From: Chrysoporthe austroafricana
Lineage: Eukaryota; Ascomycota; Sordariomycetes; Diaporthales; Cryphonectriaceae
Length of the DNA stretch: 64,000 nt
Direction: 5' to 3'
Assembly (NCBI GenBank): GCA_001051155.2
Contig: JYIP02000002.1
Span: 1,805,583-1,869,582, forward strand
A program made the position numbers and the translations under genes. The notes under the pieces were generated by a model that was not told the origin of the DNA, did no database searches, and saw nothing but the letters and a program-made list of their open reading frames with translations. Shown piece after piece: positions 9,990 through 21,617 of this stretch; the stretch's first letter is position 1; every line of letters begins with the position of its first letter.

Positions 9990-10976
9990 CTACTCATTCT
10001 TGGGGAAGAGGTGCTCATACTTGACAAAGTTCTCCTGGAAGCTCAGGGGCTTCCTCCCCGTCAGCCGCTCCACCGTATCGTGCACCTTCTCCATGTACCC
10101 CTCCCGGACCATCTGCCCGCAGCACAGCAGGTCGTCCTGGCACAGCTTGAGCGGCAGGTCGCTCTCGAGCGCCTTGAGCGCGTCGGTGCCCATGCCGCGC
10201 TCGGCCCACCACGCGCGCAGCTCGTCGTCGCTCATGTCCACGAACTGGGCCCGGTACCCGGTCTTGCTGTTCATGTAGTCGAACAGCTCGCGGTCCGTCA
10301 CGGCCGTGGGGCCGCTGACGTAGTACGCGCGGTTGGGCTCCCCCTTGCCGAGCAGCAGCGCGCCGAAGACGCGGCCGCAGTCCTCGCGCGCGACGTATGC
10401 GGCGCGGCCGCCGCCGCTGTTGTTGAGCCAGCGGTCGCCGCAGTACCGCCACGCGGCGGCGAAGAACGCCGGCGTGTTGTCCTGGTACAGGTAGTTGCGC
10501 TGGACGTTCCAGTCCAGGCCGGACTGGCGGATCAGCCGCTCCGTGAGCGCGTGGTCCTGCGGGAGGAACGGCAGCTTCGCGCGCACGTCGAGCGCCAGCG
10601 CCTCGGGCCCGCCCTCGACGGCGGGCTCGACCCCCACGAAGGACGTGTACAGCACGCGCCGCGCGCCCGCGGCCTTGGCAGCCGCCAGCACGTTGGCGGC
10701 CTGCGCCGGGCGCTGGTAGATGGCCCAGGTGGAGATCCAGGCGATCGCCTCGGCACCCTGGAAGATGGCCTCGAGCGAGGCTGGGTCGTCGTACGAGGCC
10801 TCGACCACGTCCGCGCCCTGGCTGCGCCAGTGCTCGACCTTGTCGGCGGGCAGCCGGGAGAGGGAGGTGGTGGAGAAGACCAGCTTCTGATCGGGCTGGC
10901 GGATGGACAGGGCGTAGTCGGCCGCGATGGAGCCCATGCCACCGCTGACGCCGAACAGCACGTATTTCTTGGACAT
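9990..10976 (-). CDS. NmrA-like NAD(P)-binding oxidoreductase
   Basis: A single-exon gene of 328 residues with a verified ATG at 10976 and a stop at 9990. The N-terminus has the Rossmann nucleotide-binding pattern FGVSGGMGS (residues 8-16), followed by the strand-helix order of an atypical short-chain dehydrogenase. The rest resembles NmrA-like and NAD(P)H:quinone-oxidoreductase-like proteins: redox sensors or small-molecule reductases that bind NAD(P). Tyr and Lys positions typical of classical SDR catalysis are not obvious, which is common in NmrA-like members. Neighbours give no pathway hint. Very GC-rich third positions create long antisense frames over this gene. Confidence 0.85.
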   Translation of the reverse strand: MSKKYVLFGVSGGMGSIAADYALSIRQPDQKLVFSTTSLSRLPADKVEHWRSQGADVVEASYDDPASLEAIFQGAEAIAWISTWAIYQRPAQAANVLAAAKAAGARRVLYTSFVGVEPAVEGGPEALALDVRAKLPFLPQDHALTERLIRQSGLDWNVQRNYLYQDNTPAFFAAAWRYCGDRWLNNSGGGRAAYVAREDCGRVFGALLLGKGEPNRAYYVSGPTAVTDRELFDYMNSKTGYRAQFVDMSDDELRAWWAERGMGTDALKALESDLPLKLCQDDLLCCGQMVREGYMEKVHDTVERLTGRKPLSFQENFVKYEHLFPKNE

Positions 10977-12035
10977 GTTGGTCGAAGGTTAGAAGACTCG
11001 CTAAGGTAAGTTTGCGCCTCGGTCTCTGTCTGAGGAGGATCGGATGTAGACGATATAGAGGGGGGGAGGTGAGGCACGTCTATAATATGATGATCCCATA
11101 CAGCCGAGAGTCCCAAGTCCACTTCGATCGTACCATTTGTCATCCTCCTCCTCTCTTTTAACCTTCGACCTAGTCGCAGATAAAAAAACTCAAAGGGAAC
11201 CCCGCATCGGCAGAGATCCACTGTGGCCCCCTTGCTACATACATGCCCAGGGGTCTCGTTCGCGTTGGGAGGCGGAGAGACTCGGCAGCTGGGGGTGTGA
11301 TCTTGGCTATAAGAGGCTCCCTCAGCATGAGAGTAAGAGAGCTAAGAGTTGGTTGGTACCGGATGAGGTTCGAGGATTACCTGAAACAGATGGGCGCGCG
11401 CGCGCTCGCGCACGATCTTGTACAACGGCGTCGGGGTCGGCGTACCGGCGGCGCCCGCGTTCAGGATAACGCGTCTCCGTCACCTCCCAGGTGGATACAC
11501 CGCCTCTCAGGACCGTGGCCAGACCTGCGGCGGTATAACCCAACGATGGAACACGACGCAGGCGCTCGCATTGCTCCCGGCTCCAACATCGAGCCTAAGG
11601 ATGCAAAGGGCACTCTCCTAAGCGAAGTCTGAAACGAAAGGCTGTTGCGCCTATCTCGGTCCTGCCCCGCCTATCTCGGTCGTTGCGGCGCAAAGTGAGT
11701 CGAGCAACGCTCTAAGCATCGGCGGGTTGGTCGAGAGTTACTGAGTAAACACTTTAGACATTACTCCTATCTGTGCCGTGGTAAGCCGTACACGCAAGCA
11801 CGCACCGTGAAAGGGGCGCCACAGCCCGAAACCCTTTCCCGGCCACTGCGCATGCGCAATGTCTGTTCGTCCTCTTCCAGCGGCCCCCGGCGCAGGTACC
11901 TACGGGTCTTAGTATTCCCGGGCCGTATCGCCTCCCTCCGCCCCTGCCTGGCCAAGACTGAAGTGAGTGGCTGGGCCCCAGGGTGTGTGTCTCCTCTCGT
12001 GGCCTGCCCTCCCCCTCTTTCTCCTCAGCGCCCTC
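10977..12035. other. Intergenic interval, nothing recognised
   Basis: Short frames only. It includes the promoter side of the NmrA-like gene and the 3' flank of the CFEM gene. Confidence 0.4.
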
Positions 12036-12654
12036 TCACAGCAACGCGATGCCGGCGCCGGCAGCGGCAAGGCCCAGCATCTCCATGCCCACGGCGGCGG
12101 TCTGCCTCGGCGCCCACGCCTGGGCGGCACTCCCGCTGCTTGCACTGGACGAGGCCGTGCTCCCGCTCGACGTGGAGCTCGCGGTCGCGGCGGACCCGGT
12201 GGTGGTGGCGGAGGCGCTCGTCCCGGTGGCGGTGGTCTGGGCGTTGGAGCCGGTGGTGCAGCTCACGACGGTGGGGACGGTGACGCCCTGGGCGGAGCAG
12301 ATCTGGGTGGCGAAGACGATGGCGCTGGACTGGTCGGCGGTGTCGCAGGCGCCGACGAGGCAGCAGGCGATGTTGGAGAGGAAGTCCTGGTTAGAGCAGA
12401 TGCACTTGGGGTCGGTGCCGCAGCCGGCGTAGGAGCCGCCAGAGAACTGCTCGGAGGCGCAGTTTTGCTGTGGCCGGGGGAGAGACGCCGGTCAGCTTGG
12501 TGGTGGTGCAGAGGCAGGCGGTCGTGGCAGGCGATCCTGCGAGACGCAACCGGGCCTGGGGGAGAGGAGAACTTACAGCGCAGGTTGGCAGGCCTGAGAA
12601 CTGTGCGAAGCCGAGGCCGGCGAAGAGGGCCACGGAGAACAGGGAGAGCTGCAT
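12036..12654 (-). CDS. CFEM-domain GPI-anchored surface protein
   Basis: Two exons, 12577..12654 and 12036..12467, give 169 residues (intron GTAAGT..CCACAG). Residues 1-17 form a signal peptide (MQLSLFSVALFAGLGFA). A CFEM domain follows, with its closely spaced cysteines: LPTCAQNCAS, YAGCGTDPKCICS, NIACCLVGACD and FATQIC. The aspartate that binds haem iron in studied CFEM proteins corresponds to GTDP. A Ser/Thr/Ala-rich stalk and a hydrophobic C-terminal tail (GLAAAGAGIALL) indicate a GPI anchor. CFEM proteins work at the cell surface in haem/iron capture, adhesion or plant infection; which role applies here cannot be told. Confidence 0.92.
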
Positions 12655-14880
12655 GTCGGGCTGGGTCAGGTGCGTACTGCGGGACGTCGGCTTGTCGTGA
12701 GAGCTGTCGCTGGTGAAGTATACGACGGCTGGTGTTCAGGCTGCGGGTTGGATGGTGCTGGTAGCTCAGGAACACCGGCGCAGGACGGGAGACGAGCAGA
12801 GACGAGCCTGTAGATAGCAAGGAGGTTAAAAGCAGCACAAGTAGCGGTGCGCCCGGTGAGGAGAGCGAACGGAGATGGGAAAGCAGGCCGCGGCTGGGCC
12901 CAGGGACGCAGTAGCCACCGTGCCGCCGTGCATGGTGCAAGGTCGCAGGAAGCGATGGTAGCTTTCCTAGTTCTGGACAAGCTCGGCGTGTGGCTTCTTG
13001 GGGACCAGTGCCCAGGCGTGCCAGGCACGACCCAATTGGGGCGAGACAGGACGAAGGCGGCAAGGTCCATCATGCAAGGCCGGCGTGATCGCCACCGAGG
13101 CCAGCGGGGACTGAGGCCACCACCCAAGGCCACCACCCAAGACCACCCACGCCGTCTGTCGATGGCCGTTCCGCCCTGCCTGGAGCTGGCCCGTCCCGCG
13201 CTCGTGTGTTCGACATAGCGCAACGGCTAGAGGCCAGGCTGGTCGTCTGGGCCGCCGACGTATACTGCTCCGTGACGGAATGTGCGTGGCGCGAGGAGAG
13301 TTTGATGAGAACGGGCGCTGGGGCCGTGCTGTGAAGTGAATGTGATAGAAGCGCAAAAGCAACCCTGCCCAGTACTCAGTGCTATACCCAGTAGAATCCA
13401 GGGCCCACAGCGGTACTAGGGGCACGTGTAGGGGACAACCCAGCAGCTGGCGAGTCTAATGGGCCCACCCATTAAACTTACTTGGAGAGTCTGAGAGGTT
13501 AAAACGCCGCCGCACCCGGGCCTCACCCAGCCTTCACACTCGAGACAACAATATATATATATATATATGTCTCTCTTTCTCTTACTGGTATGGGTGAGGA
13601 TATCTCGAAACAGCTGGGTGGTGGTAGTTAGCGTTCCTGTGATCACAGGTACCGCGGTAGTTTGCAGCAGGCAAGATCCAGCGCGGGGAAGTGGTCGGGA
13701 CGGGGAGCCAGAACCTGGGGATCTCCTTAGTGGATCGCGGTCGGCACGGACGGGGGCCACACGCACTGCAAGCCAGCCAGCTGCAAGCTGCAAGCTGCCT
13801 GCTGCTCACGTACACTGGCAACGACTGGTTACCGACTTGGCGTTGACGGGGTATTATACCCCCGAGCTCCGTTCTTAGCTAAGACCTCACCACCTGGACG
13901 AGCCTGGTAGCACTTCCAAACCAGACAACAATAACAACAAGAAATATCGTCAGATTGCTTCTAGACCCCCAATCCGTCGTCTTTAGTTTGCTGGGCTCCA
14001 AGACCCCACCTGCGCATCCATGCCGTCGGGTGATCATAGCGCTGCTACCTGCTGAGCGGCACGCTGCAGTGGCCCCCCGGGCCCCCCTGTGGGCCCCCCT
14101 CCTCCTCATGCGAACTCCCCAGTGGGCAGAGAGCCTCTGCAGCATGGCATGACACCCTCTGGCAGCCACCTCACCGCGCAAGACAGGCTGCATGGGACAG
14201 GAACCGGTCTCGCGCGGAGGATGGCCGATGGGACCTGCCAAGAGATCTGTAACGGCGCGGAAGACGTCACAAAGTAAGAGAGGGAGGACGAGGCTTGCCA
14301 GGGACGTTCACATGAACTTGCCACATAGTCTGGTACGGCATTCAGCTCGGTGCGAGGCCCCATCCGCGGTCGCATTGCAGATCATGTCCCTTGTGATTCT
14401 GGTAAACGTTTTTCTGCTTCGAGGATGTGCCCCATACCGCCCAATCATCACCCTACTACGCACGGTTCCATAATGCCGTACTGGGTACAACCTTCCAAGA
14501 AAGGTTGCTCGACAATGTGAAAAGCAAGTCGAGAGGGGGGCAAAGGGAGGGGGGGATTGGCACGCGCAGGAGCCGACATGAGTGGCCGAGCCTCTTGCAA
14601 GCAGGGCTCGCGCGGGAGCTAGACTCGATCCCGTCGTGGTGCGTGGTGCCAGTCTCCCGACGCCTCCAGATGATTTTCCCCCAAAACATCACCACATCCA
14701 CATTCGCATCCGCCTCTCCACCCTCGCGTCTTCCTCGCCTCCAGGTCCACGGCGTGCGGGCATTGACGCTTGTAATCCCCTGATTATGCTGTGGCTGTAG
14801 CTGTAGCTGTGACCCCTCTGCTGCTACCTTCTCGACACTGCTTCTGAGCGTAGCCGCCTCGTGCCCGTTGAACAGCCGCC
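12655..14880. other. Long intergenic interval with simple repeats
   Basis: No gene is recognised. It holds a GGCCACCACCCAA tandem near 13115-13148, an AT dinucleotide tract at 13551-13568, and a CTGTAG-type hexamer repeat at 14788-14811. It includes divergent promoter space between the CFEM gene and the MFS transporter. Confidence 0.5.
13551..13568. repeat. (AT)9 microsatellite
   Basis: Nine uninterrupted AT dinucleotides in non-coding DNA. Confidence 0.9.
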
Positions 14881-16763
14881 ATGGGCCTGGGAATCCTCGA
14901 GGACCGGGTCATGGACCATGTCCCTGGTATGTTCCAGGCGAACCCGATGGATGGGCGGACTGGCTGACGATACACCCCAGGCACGACCCGCTACTTCGAT
15001 GACCCCGAGCGGACGCAGTACGCTGGCGCCGGCGCTGCCGCACACCGGAACCTCAAGGTCCAGGACGGCATCATCCTCGTGCCCCAGCCCTCCGACGATC
15101 CCAACGACCCGCTCAACTGGCCGCTGTGGCGCCGGGACCTCATCACCTTCATCCTCTCCATGTCCGCCATCTTCGCCACCTGTCTCGGCCCCATCCTCGC
15201 CGCCAACACCGTCACCATCTCCCTCTACATCAGCAGGGACTTTACCGATGTCGCCCTCCTGACCGGCTACTTCTTGCTGGGGACCGGCTTCGCCGCTACG
15301 TTCTTCGTGCCTTCGAGTCGCGTCTGGGGCAAGCGCCACGCCTTCATCTTCGGCATGATCATCCTCATCGCGAGCAGCGTCTGGGGCGGTGTGGTGGGCC
15401 ACCGCAAGAACTACAACAGCTTCTTGTGGTCCCGCATTATCCAGGGCGTCGGGTGCGCCCCCTTTGAGGCCCTGGTCAACGCTGCCGTCGGTGATCTGTA
15501 TTTCGTCCACCAGCGCGGGAGCCGCATGGCCTTCACCAACCTGGCCGTGTTCGGCGGCGCCTTCTTCACCCCCATCCTGGTCGGCAAGATCACTCACACC
15601 CTCGAGTGGTGGTGGACCTTCTACCTTGTCGCTATCTTCTGCGGGGCCTGTCTCCCCGCCCTGATCTTCCTGTGCCCGGAGACGGCATACAGACGGGACA
15701 CCAAGCTGAACACGGACATGCTGGCCGAAGACGAGACCGTGGCCGTCAACAAGGGAGCCGGCCCCCCCTCGCCGCAGGGGGACAGCCACGACTCCGAGAA
15801 GGATGCTGGCCGCGAGAACGCGACCGCTGCTGCGGCCCCTGCCGGCACGGCCAAGGTCAGCTACTGGAGGTCCGTCGCGCCATTCAACGGCCGCAAGACC
15901 GACGAGGCTATCTGGAAGCTCGCCCTGCGGCCCTTCCCACTCTTCACCCAGCCGGCCTTTCTGTGGGCGTGCCTCATCCAGGGCACCCTCATAGCCTGGA
16001 CCGTCTTCATCGGCGTGATCCTCGGCGCCTACTTCATCGGCTACCCGCTGTGGTGGAACGAGGTGAAGACGGGCTACGCTTACACCGGCCCCTTTGTCGG
16101 CGCCCTCCTGGGCTTCATCATCGCGGGCCTAATGTCCGACTGGTCCGCGCGAGCCATGACGCGGTGGAACAATGGCGTGTACGAGCCCGAGTTCCGGATT
16201 CTGCTGGTCATCCCCCAGCTGGTGTTCGGCGTCATGGGCGTGTTCGGGTGGGGGATCACGGTCGATGGGCTGCTCGACAGCAAGTGGAGCTACGCTGTGC
16301 CGCTGACCTTCTTCGGCTTCGAGGTCTGCGGCATGGTCATCGGTGCGGTGGCGGGCAGTCTCTACATCGTGGATGCTTACCGTAAGTGAATACCTGCGGC
16401 CCGTCTTGGGTGGATGGCAATGGATGTTGGCTGATCCGATATCGTTAGGGGACCTGGCCATCGAGGGCTTCACCTGCATGATCATCTTCAAGAACATGTT
16501 CGCCTTCGGCCTGACGTTCAAAGCCTACGATTGGCTTATCATCAACGGCACCAAGGCCACGCCTGTTTTCAACGCCCTGGGGGCAGTACAGGTGGTCATC
16601 TGCATGCTGAGTGTACCCATGTGTAAGCCTCCCTCCCCCTCCGCCCCCCAAAATTCGTCCCGTACGAATACCTCCGCTGACAATCTCTACAGACATCTAC
16701 GGCAAGCGGATCCGGAGCTTCTACTACCGGCATGATATCTTGAAGATGTTGAACCTCCGATGA
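14881..16763 (+). CDS. Major facilitator superfamily transporter (12-TM, multidrug/HOL1-like)
   Basis: Four exons, 14881..14926, 14981..16381, 16449..16622 and 16693..16763, give 563 residues. All introns are GT..AG and the phases agree. The cytosolic N-terminus leads into DDPNDPLNWPLWRRD, a signature of fungal drug:H+ antiporter-like MFS proteins, then six membrane spans, a long acidic/Ala-rich central loop (about residues 265-325), and six more spans. The loop between TM2 and TM3 holds SRVWGKRHAF, the usual G..R/K motif. It likely exports or imports a small organic molecule across the plasma membrane; the substrate is unknown. Its 3' end lies 298 bases from that of Prp22, convergently. Confidence 0.9.
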
Positions 16764-17061
16764 GAGAGGTATTTCGGTCCTTAGTTGTTTATAATTTGGC
16801 GTGTGCATATACCCTAGTCATTATGCTGTGAACAGCGAGCCGGCTTGGTACGGATAATTGTAGCGTAGTGGTGGGCTTAATGAGGTGGCAGACACGCCCC
16901 AATAATTTAATGTGAAGATCAGCTCTGCATATACCTCTATAATCAGTCGGCAGAGAGCACGAGCCATGGCCGCTCATGCCGGCCCGTACAGACTGCAAAT
17001 AAAAACCTGACAAGACATAATTCGTTCCCTACCCGCCAAGGAATACAAGACAAGACCTGGA

Positions 17062-20000
17062 TTATCCCCACGTCCCGCCGCCGCCACCGGACCGGCCGCC
17101 GCGCCTCTGCGCGCTCAGCCTCCAGTCGTCCTCGCCCTGGAACTTGTTGTACAGCGGCTGGATCCGCTCCGCCTTCTTCCGCTTGGACAGCTTGTCCGTC
17201 GGGGCGACCTTGAAGAACGTCGGCGCCGCCTCGACGAGCCACTTGGGCTCGATGACCGTGGTGATGTGCATGTACTCCTTGGTGGTCATGACCAAGCTGT
17301 GGTAGATGACCCACTCGGCGTTCTTGCCGAAGAGGGCCGACGACGGGTGCAGGTAGACGTTGGTGCCCTCGATGAGCGTCTTGTAGCCCTCCTGCGGGTC
17401 CTTGCGCGCCGAGTTGCGGAAGAAGCCCGAGCACAGGGCGCGTCGGACCTTTTCCGTGTCGCGGGGCCCAGCCGAGACGATTGGGTGGCGGTACCGCTGC
17501 ATCATCTTGGTGAGCTGGTCGCGGACATCCTTGGCGCGCTTCACGCCGCGGTTTTGGATAAAGTTCTCGAAGCACCAGGCGTTGGAGTAGCCCGAGTTCT
17601 TCCAGGCGTTGAAGACGTTGAGCAGTGTGAGGTGGTCGCCGTGGGGGTCGTGGAACTTGGCCTTCTTCTGGTCGGCCTGGGACTGCTTCTCCTTGGGCCG
17701 GTAGAAGACCGTCTGGATGTTGAGCATCGACACGATGGTCAGCATCTCGTCGGAGCAGCCAAGGTCGACGCTGTATACAAGGGCCTTGGCGAGGGACGGG
17801 TCGACGGGGAAGTCGGCCATCTTGCGGCCGAGGCGGGTGAGCAGGCCTTCGTCGTCGAGCGCGGACAGGGCGTAGAGCTCCTCGAGGGCCGTGAGCATCG
17901 TGTTCATTGGCGGCGGGTCCATGAAGCCGAAGTGGAGGAGGTCGTTGATGCCAGATGCCTTGAGCATGAGGATGGTGTGGGCGAGGTTCTGCCGTTGGAT
18001 CTCGGGTATCGTCGTCGGAAGCATCTCTGTTTCGAAAGCCTGCTGTGTGTAAAGTCTGAAGCATTTGCCCGGGCCTGTCCTGCCTGCTCGTCCGGCACGC
18101 TGTTGTGCACTCGCTCGAGAGATCGGCACGACCACCAGAGAGTCCATACCCAGCTTCGGGTCGTACGCATTCTGCTTGACGAAACCCGGGTCGACGACGT
18201 AGTAAATACCATCAATGGTGATTGATGTTTCAGCAATATTGGTGGCAAGGACGACCTTTCGGCTTCCCGGCGGCGCGGGATCAAAAATGCGGCTCTGCAT
18301 CTCGCTTGGTAGCGCTGAGTACACGGGCAAGATGATGAGTTCCGGGACGTTGGGACCCAATGCCTTCATGCGCTCGTAGAGGACCTCGCAAGCCGTGTCA
18401 ATTTCTTCTTGACCTGTGAGAAACACGAGGATGTCACCCGCAGGCTCTGCGAGATGGATTTCCATCACCGTCACGAGCGCGGCGTCGAGGTAATCGCTCT
18501 CTGGCTCTTTCGAGTAGAGGACCTCGACAGGGAAGGTTCTTCCGGGGATCGTGAAGATCGGGGCCTCATTGAAATATGAGGAGAATTTGTCCGCATCAAG
18601 CGTAGCAGAAGTGACGATGATCTTGAGATCAGGCCTCCGTTTGACGGCCTTCTTCAAGAGGCCAAACAGCACGTCGGTCGCGATCGTCCGTTCGTGTGCC
18701 TCGTCCAACATAATGACAGAGTACCTTTTCATATCAGGGTCCATGATGATCTCTCGCTGAAGATGACCGTCAGTCATGTACTTGATGACGGTGTTTCGGC
18801 TAGTTACGTCTTCGAATCTGACGGCATATCCGACCTCAGAACCGAGTTCGCAGCCGACCTCCTCGGACACACGCTTTGCAACGCTTATAGCCGCGACACG
18901 ACGAGGTTGTGTACAGCCTATCATGCCTGTATTTCCAAAGCCAGCTTCAGCCAGATACTGGGTAAGCTGTGTCGTTTTGCCTGAACCCGTCTCTCCGACC
19001 ACGATCATGATCTGGTTGTCCTTGACAGCTTGAATTAGCTGATTCCTGAAACTGAACACAGGTAATGACTCTCGTTGCTGCTTGATGGTCATATTCGTTC
19101 GCTTTCCCTTTGGCGCATCCATCGGGGCGATCGCTCTCCTCCACTCCGGCGCCGCGTCGGTCTTCTGTCGCATTGCAGCCTGCCTCAGATCGCTGGCGAA
19201 CTGCCGCTTCTCGGGATCCGCCATCGGGTCCTGCCACTGAGATTGCAAGTCGACTTTTGCCTCTGATTCCCTGGCCTCGGCTTCTTGTTGTCGTAATTCT
19301 TTCCTCTCTTTTGTGAGATTTGTGCCGGCCATGGCGGCACGATTCAGAGATCCATCAGGAGCCTTAACAATTCGAATAGGTGACAACTCGAGACTCTGCT
19401 TCGTTTGACCAGCAAGGAATGGTGGCTCCTCCTCTCGGATCTCGATGTCCACATCCTCCTCCAACTCTAGCTGACCCTCGCCGGTCAGTGTAGAGTTGTA
19501 GTCCTCTTCCAAGTCAGGGTAGTCGGATGCTTTGGCGACCCCAGATGCGATCAATTGACGTATCTCCCATCTTTCAGGTGAGGTCATTCGCTTCTTCTGT
19601 CGCTTCTGAACAAAACGACTCGGGGGCGGCTCGGGCACAGAGAAGCCACCGCCCAGAGCCTCAGAGTTGGCGCCTGACTGTATTCTCGCTTGTGGATGAA
19701 GGTCGTCTCCAGTTTCCTGGTCCACCTCTTTCATGGACAGCCCGATGCGATTTCCTTCAATTTTGACGACTTTGACTTTCACAGTCTGCCCTCTCGCCAC
19801 GAGATCGGAGGGATGATTAACTCTCTGTCCCTCGACGAGTTGCGACACGTGTACGAGGCCATCGACCTTGCCCTTGATTCCATGCAAATTGACGAAGGCG
19901 CCAAAGTCTTTGACTCCAGTGACGTGCCCGTCATACACCTTATAAAGTTGCGGCGAATCATCGAGCTCGCGTGGCACAGGTCGTTGGAGCTGATCGTCCT

Positions 20001-20688
20001 CTTCGTCTTCGTCGAAGCGGCCCCTCGTACTCCTGTGTTTCTTCCGGCTATCGCCATTCGTATAGTCATCCTCATATCTGCCATTCCGCCCTCTCTTGTA
20101 ACTGTCTTCATCGCCCTCGTAATAGTGACGCTTGCGGTCGCGACTTCGACTCCGGCTCCGATCTCGATAGCGGTCTTTCCTCCGCCATCGCGAGTCCTCG
20201 TCGTCCTCCGGGCTCCGGCTTCGTTTCCTGCCATTTTGCACCTTCTCCTTTTTCGCCTTGCCCTCCAGGCCCTCCAGTAGTGCCAGGGTATCGTCAATCT
20301 CATCCACGCCACCGTCGTCCACAGGCTCCTTGTCCGGTATGCTGAGGCCTTTGAATATCTGCTCCTTCTCCTGTATGCTCCGGTGCGGTCGGTCATCCTC
20401 GCCGAAATCTACCCGCTTCTTTTTGCTCTTGAATGTGGGATGGAGCGTACAGACCAGGCGGTCTATGCTTTCGACGAGCGAGTTGGGCAAGGTGGATGCG
20501 CCCATAGCGGGCAGCATCTTTTTGAAGTCATCGAGACTGTCGCATTCTAGGCGCTTTGCGATGACGAACTCGGCGAGGGTCTTTCGGGCATCTTCGTCAG
20601 GGATACCAAGATGGTTCTGCAGCTCGGAGGAGATCTTTGATACGAGGGAGAGCAGCTCCAGCGACTCGAGCGACTCTAGTTCGTCCAT
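17062..20688 (-). CDS. prp22: Pre-mRNA splicing ATP-dependent RNA helicase Prp22 (DHX8)
   Basis: One intronless exon of 1208 residues, close to human DHX8. Prp22 releases spliced mRNA from the spliceosome by pulling on the ligated exon from its 3' side. Visible parts: an N-terminal helical region, an RS/RD-rich segment (about 150-230), an S1 RNA-binding domain (about 249-320), Walker A GETGSGKTTQ (565-574), DEAH (662-665), SAT (694-696), motif VI QRAGRAGRTGPG, then the winged-helix, ratchet and OB domains, and a Gly-rich tail. I chose the ATG at 20688 (MDELESLESLEL) because the further 44 in-frame upstream residues are not protein-like. The S1 domain separates Prp22 from Prp2, Prp16 and Prp43. 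Confidence 0.97.
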   Translation of the reverse strand: MDELESLESLELLSLVSKISSELQNHLGIPDEDARKTLAEFVIAKRLECDSLDDFKKMLPAMGASTLPNSLVESIDRLVCTLHPTFKSKKKRVDFGEDDRPHRSIQEKEQIFKGLSIPDKEPVDDGGVDEIDDTLALLEGLEGKAKKEKVQNGRKRSRSPEDDEDSRWRRKDRYRDRSRSRSRDRKRHYYEGDEDSYKRGRNGRYEDDYTNGDSRKKHRSTRGRFDEDEEDDQLQRPVPRELDDSPQLYKVYDGHVTGVKDFGAFVNLHGIKGKVDGLVHVSQLVEGQRVNHPSDLVARGQTVKVKVVKIEGNRIGLSMKEVDQETGDDLHPQARIQSGANSEALGGGFSVPEPPPSRFVQKRQKKRMTSPERWEIRQLIASGVAKASDYPDLEEDYNSTLTGEGQLELEEDVDIEIREEEPPFLAGQTKQSLELSPIRIVKAPDGSLNRAAMAGTNLTKERKELRQQEAEARESEAKVDLQSQWQDPMADPEKRQFASDLRQAAMRQKTDAAPEWRRAIAPMDAPKGKRTNMTIKQQRESLPVFSFRNQLIQAVKDNQIMIVVGETGSGKTTQLTQYLAEAGFGNTGMIGCTQPRRVAAISVAKRVSEEVGCELGSEVGYAVRFEDVTSRNTVIKYMTDGHLQREIIMDPDMKRYSVIMLDEAHERTIATDVLFGLLKKAVKRRPDLKIIVTSATLDADKFSSYFNEAPIFTIPGRTFPVEVLYSKEPESDYLDAALVTVMEIHLAEPAGDILVFLTGQEEIDTACEVLYERMKALGPNVPELIILPVYSALPSEMQSRIFDPAPPGSRKVVLATNIAETSITIDGIYYVVDPGFVKQNAYDPKLGMDSLVVVPISRASAQQRAGRAGRTGPGKCFRLYTQQAFETEMLPTTIPEIQRQNLAHTILMLKASGINDLLHFGFMDPPPMNTMLTALEELYALSALDDEGLLTRLGRKMADFPVDPSLAKALVYSVDLGCSDEMLTIVSMLNIQTVFYRPKEKQSQADQKKAKFHDPHGDHLTLLNVFNAWKNSGYSNAWCFENFIQNRGVKRAKDVRDQLTKMMQRYRHPIVSAGPRDTEKVRRALCSGFFRNSARKDPQEGYKTLIEGTNVYLHPSSALFGKNAEWVIYHSLVMTTKEYMHITTVIEPKWLVEAAPTFFKVAPTDKLSKRKKAERIQPLYNKFQGEDDWRLSAQRRGGRSGGGGGTWG

Positions 20689-21617
20689 GTTTGCTGTGGG
20701 GGATGTGATATGTGGCTGATGGTGAAGTCCAAACCCGCACCTTGTGTTGTCAGCGGAAAGTGAAAAGTGACTTTCCGGCCGGCAAGGAAGGCTGCTGATC
20801 CCTGAGCGGGCCGTGCCCATGTCAACGAACCTAACCCCCCTTCACCCTCCCAAAACAACGATTACTTTAAAACAAAAATTAGGCAGTATGCTATTTTGAG
20901 ACAAACCGATTCAACAATTCAACAGCAGACAGTACTATGTAGTTACAGAGAATCAGGAAGAAGATTGGAATGCTGTTCATCCCAAGAACCCCTCCTGTCC
21001 GGAGGCTGAAGTTCCCAAGTTCTCCTCTCTTGCCCAGTGGGTTCTCTATATTTGGAAGTATCATGCGTTCTCACTAACGTTCTGAGCCCACAAGCTGGCT
21101 CGGCTCAAGACCCAGCAAAATTCCGGCTATACAGCTATTGTTTCCCATGAAGTAGTGGGTACGTGGGTATGTGAGACTACGCAGTACATCCATCCACAGC
21201 ATGACTGCATCTTCACATCTGGGTCTGGAGGCTCCGGAGGGCTCCAATGAAACTTGGTACCATCCCCTAGGGGCAGTGGGGCTTGAAACTTTCTAGCGGT
21301 GCACAGGCAGTGACAGGGCACAGGACACACAGGGGTTCTCCAACCTGGACGCGCTAAAGGCATTATGTAAGCTCCGCATTACGCAACCTCACAGGGCTGT
21401 GTGAGACGCCATACTATGTAACCTTGAATGTTAGTTTGTCACCCGCACAACCAAGGTTGACCTCGGACAACTCCGCCTGACCTGTTACTGCCTGTCTACC
21501 ATCCTGGAGAGAGGGCCGCTTTTTCGTCTCCCTACAATTTACTGTTCGGACCCGGACACTGGAAACTCTGACCACTCAGCCCCTCTACACAAGATCTCGA
21601 AAGACAACGAACCTAAG
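20689..21617. other. Divergent promoter interval between prp22 and the Pmp3-family gene
   Basis: No gene or repeat is recognised. The two flanking genes are transcribed away from each other, so both promoters should lie here. Confidence 0.5.

Noticed and set aside
10011..11009. 332-residue plus-strand open frame
   Set aside because: It is antisense to the NmrA-like gene, with Val/Leu/Gly/Arg-rich low-complexity translation created by GC-rich third positions; the minus strand has the real motifs.
14824..15789. 321-residue minus-strand open frame
   Set aside because: Antisense to the MFS transporter; Glu/Gly/Asp-rich translation with no domain.
17266..18225. 319-residue plus-strand open frame
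   Set aside because: Antisense shadow of Prp22, whose helicase motifs are unmistakable.
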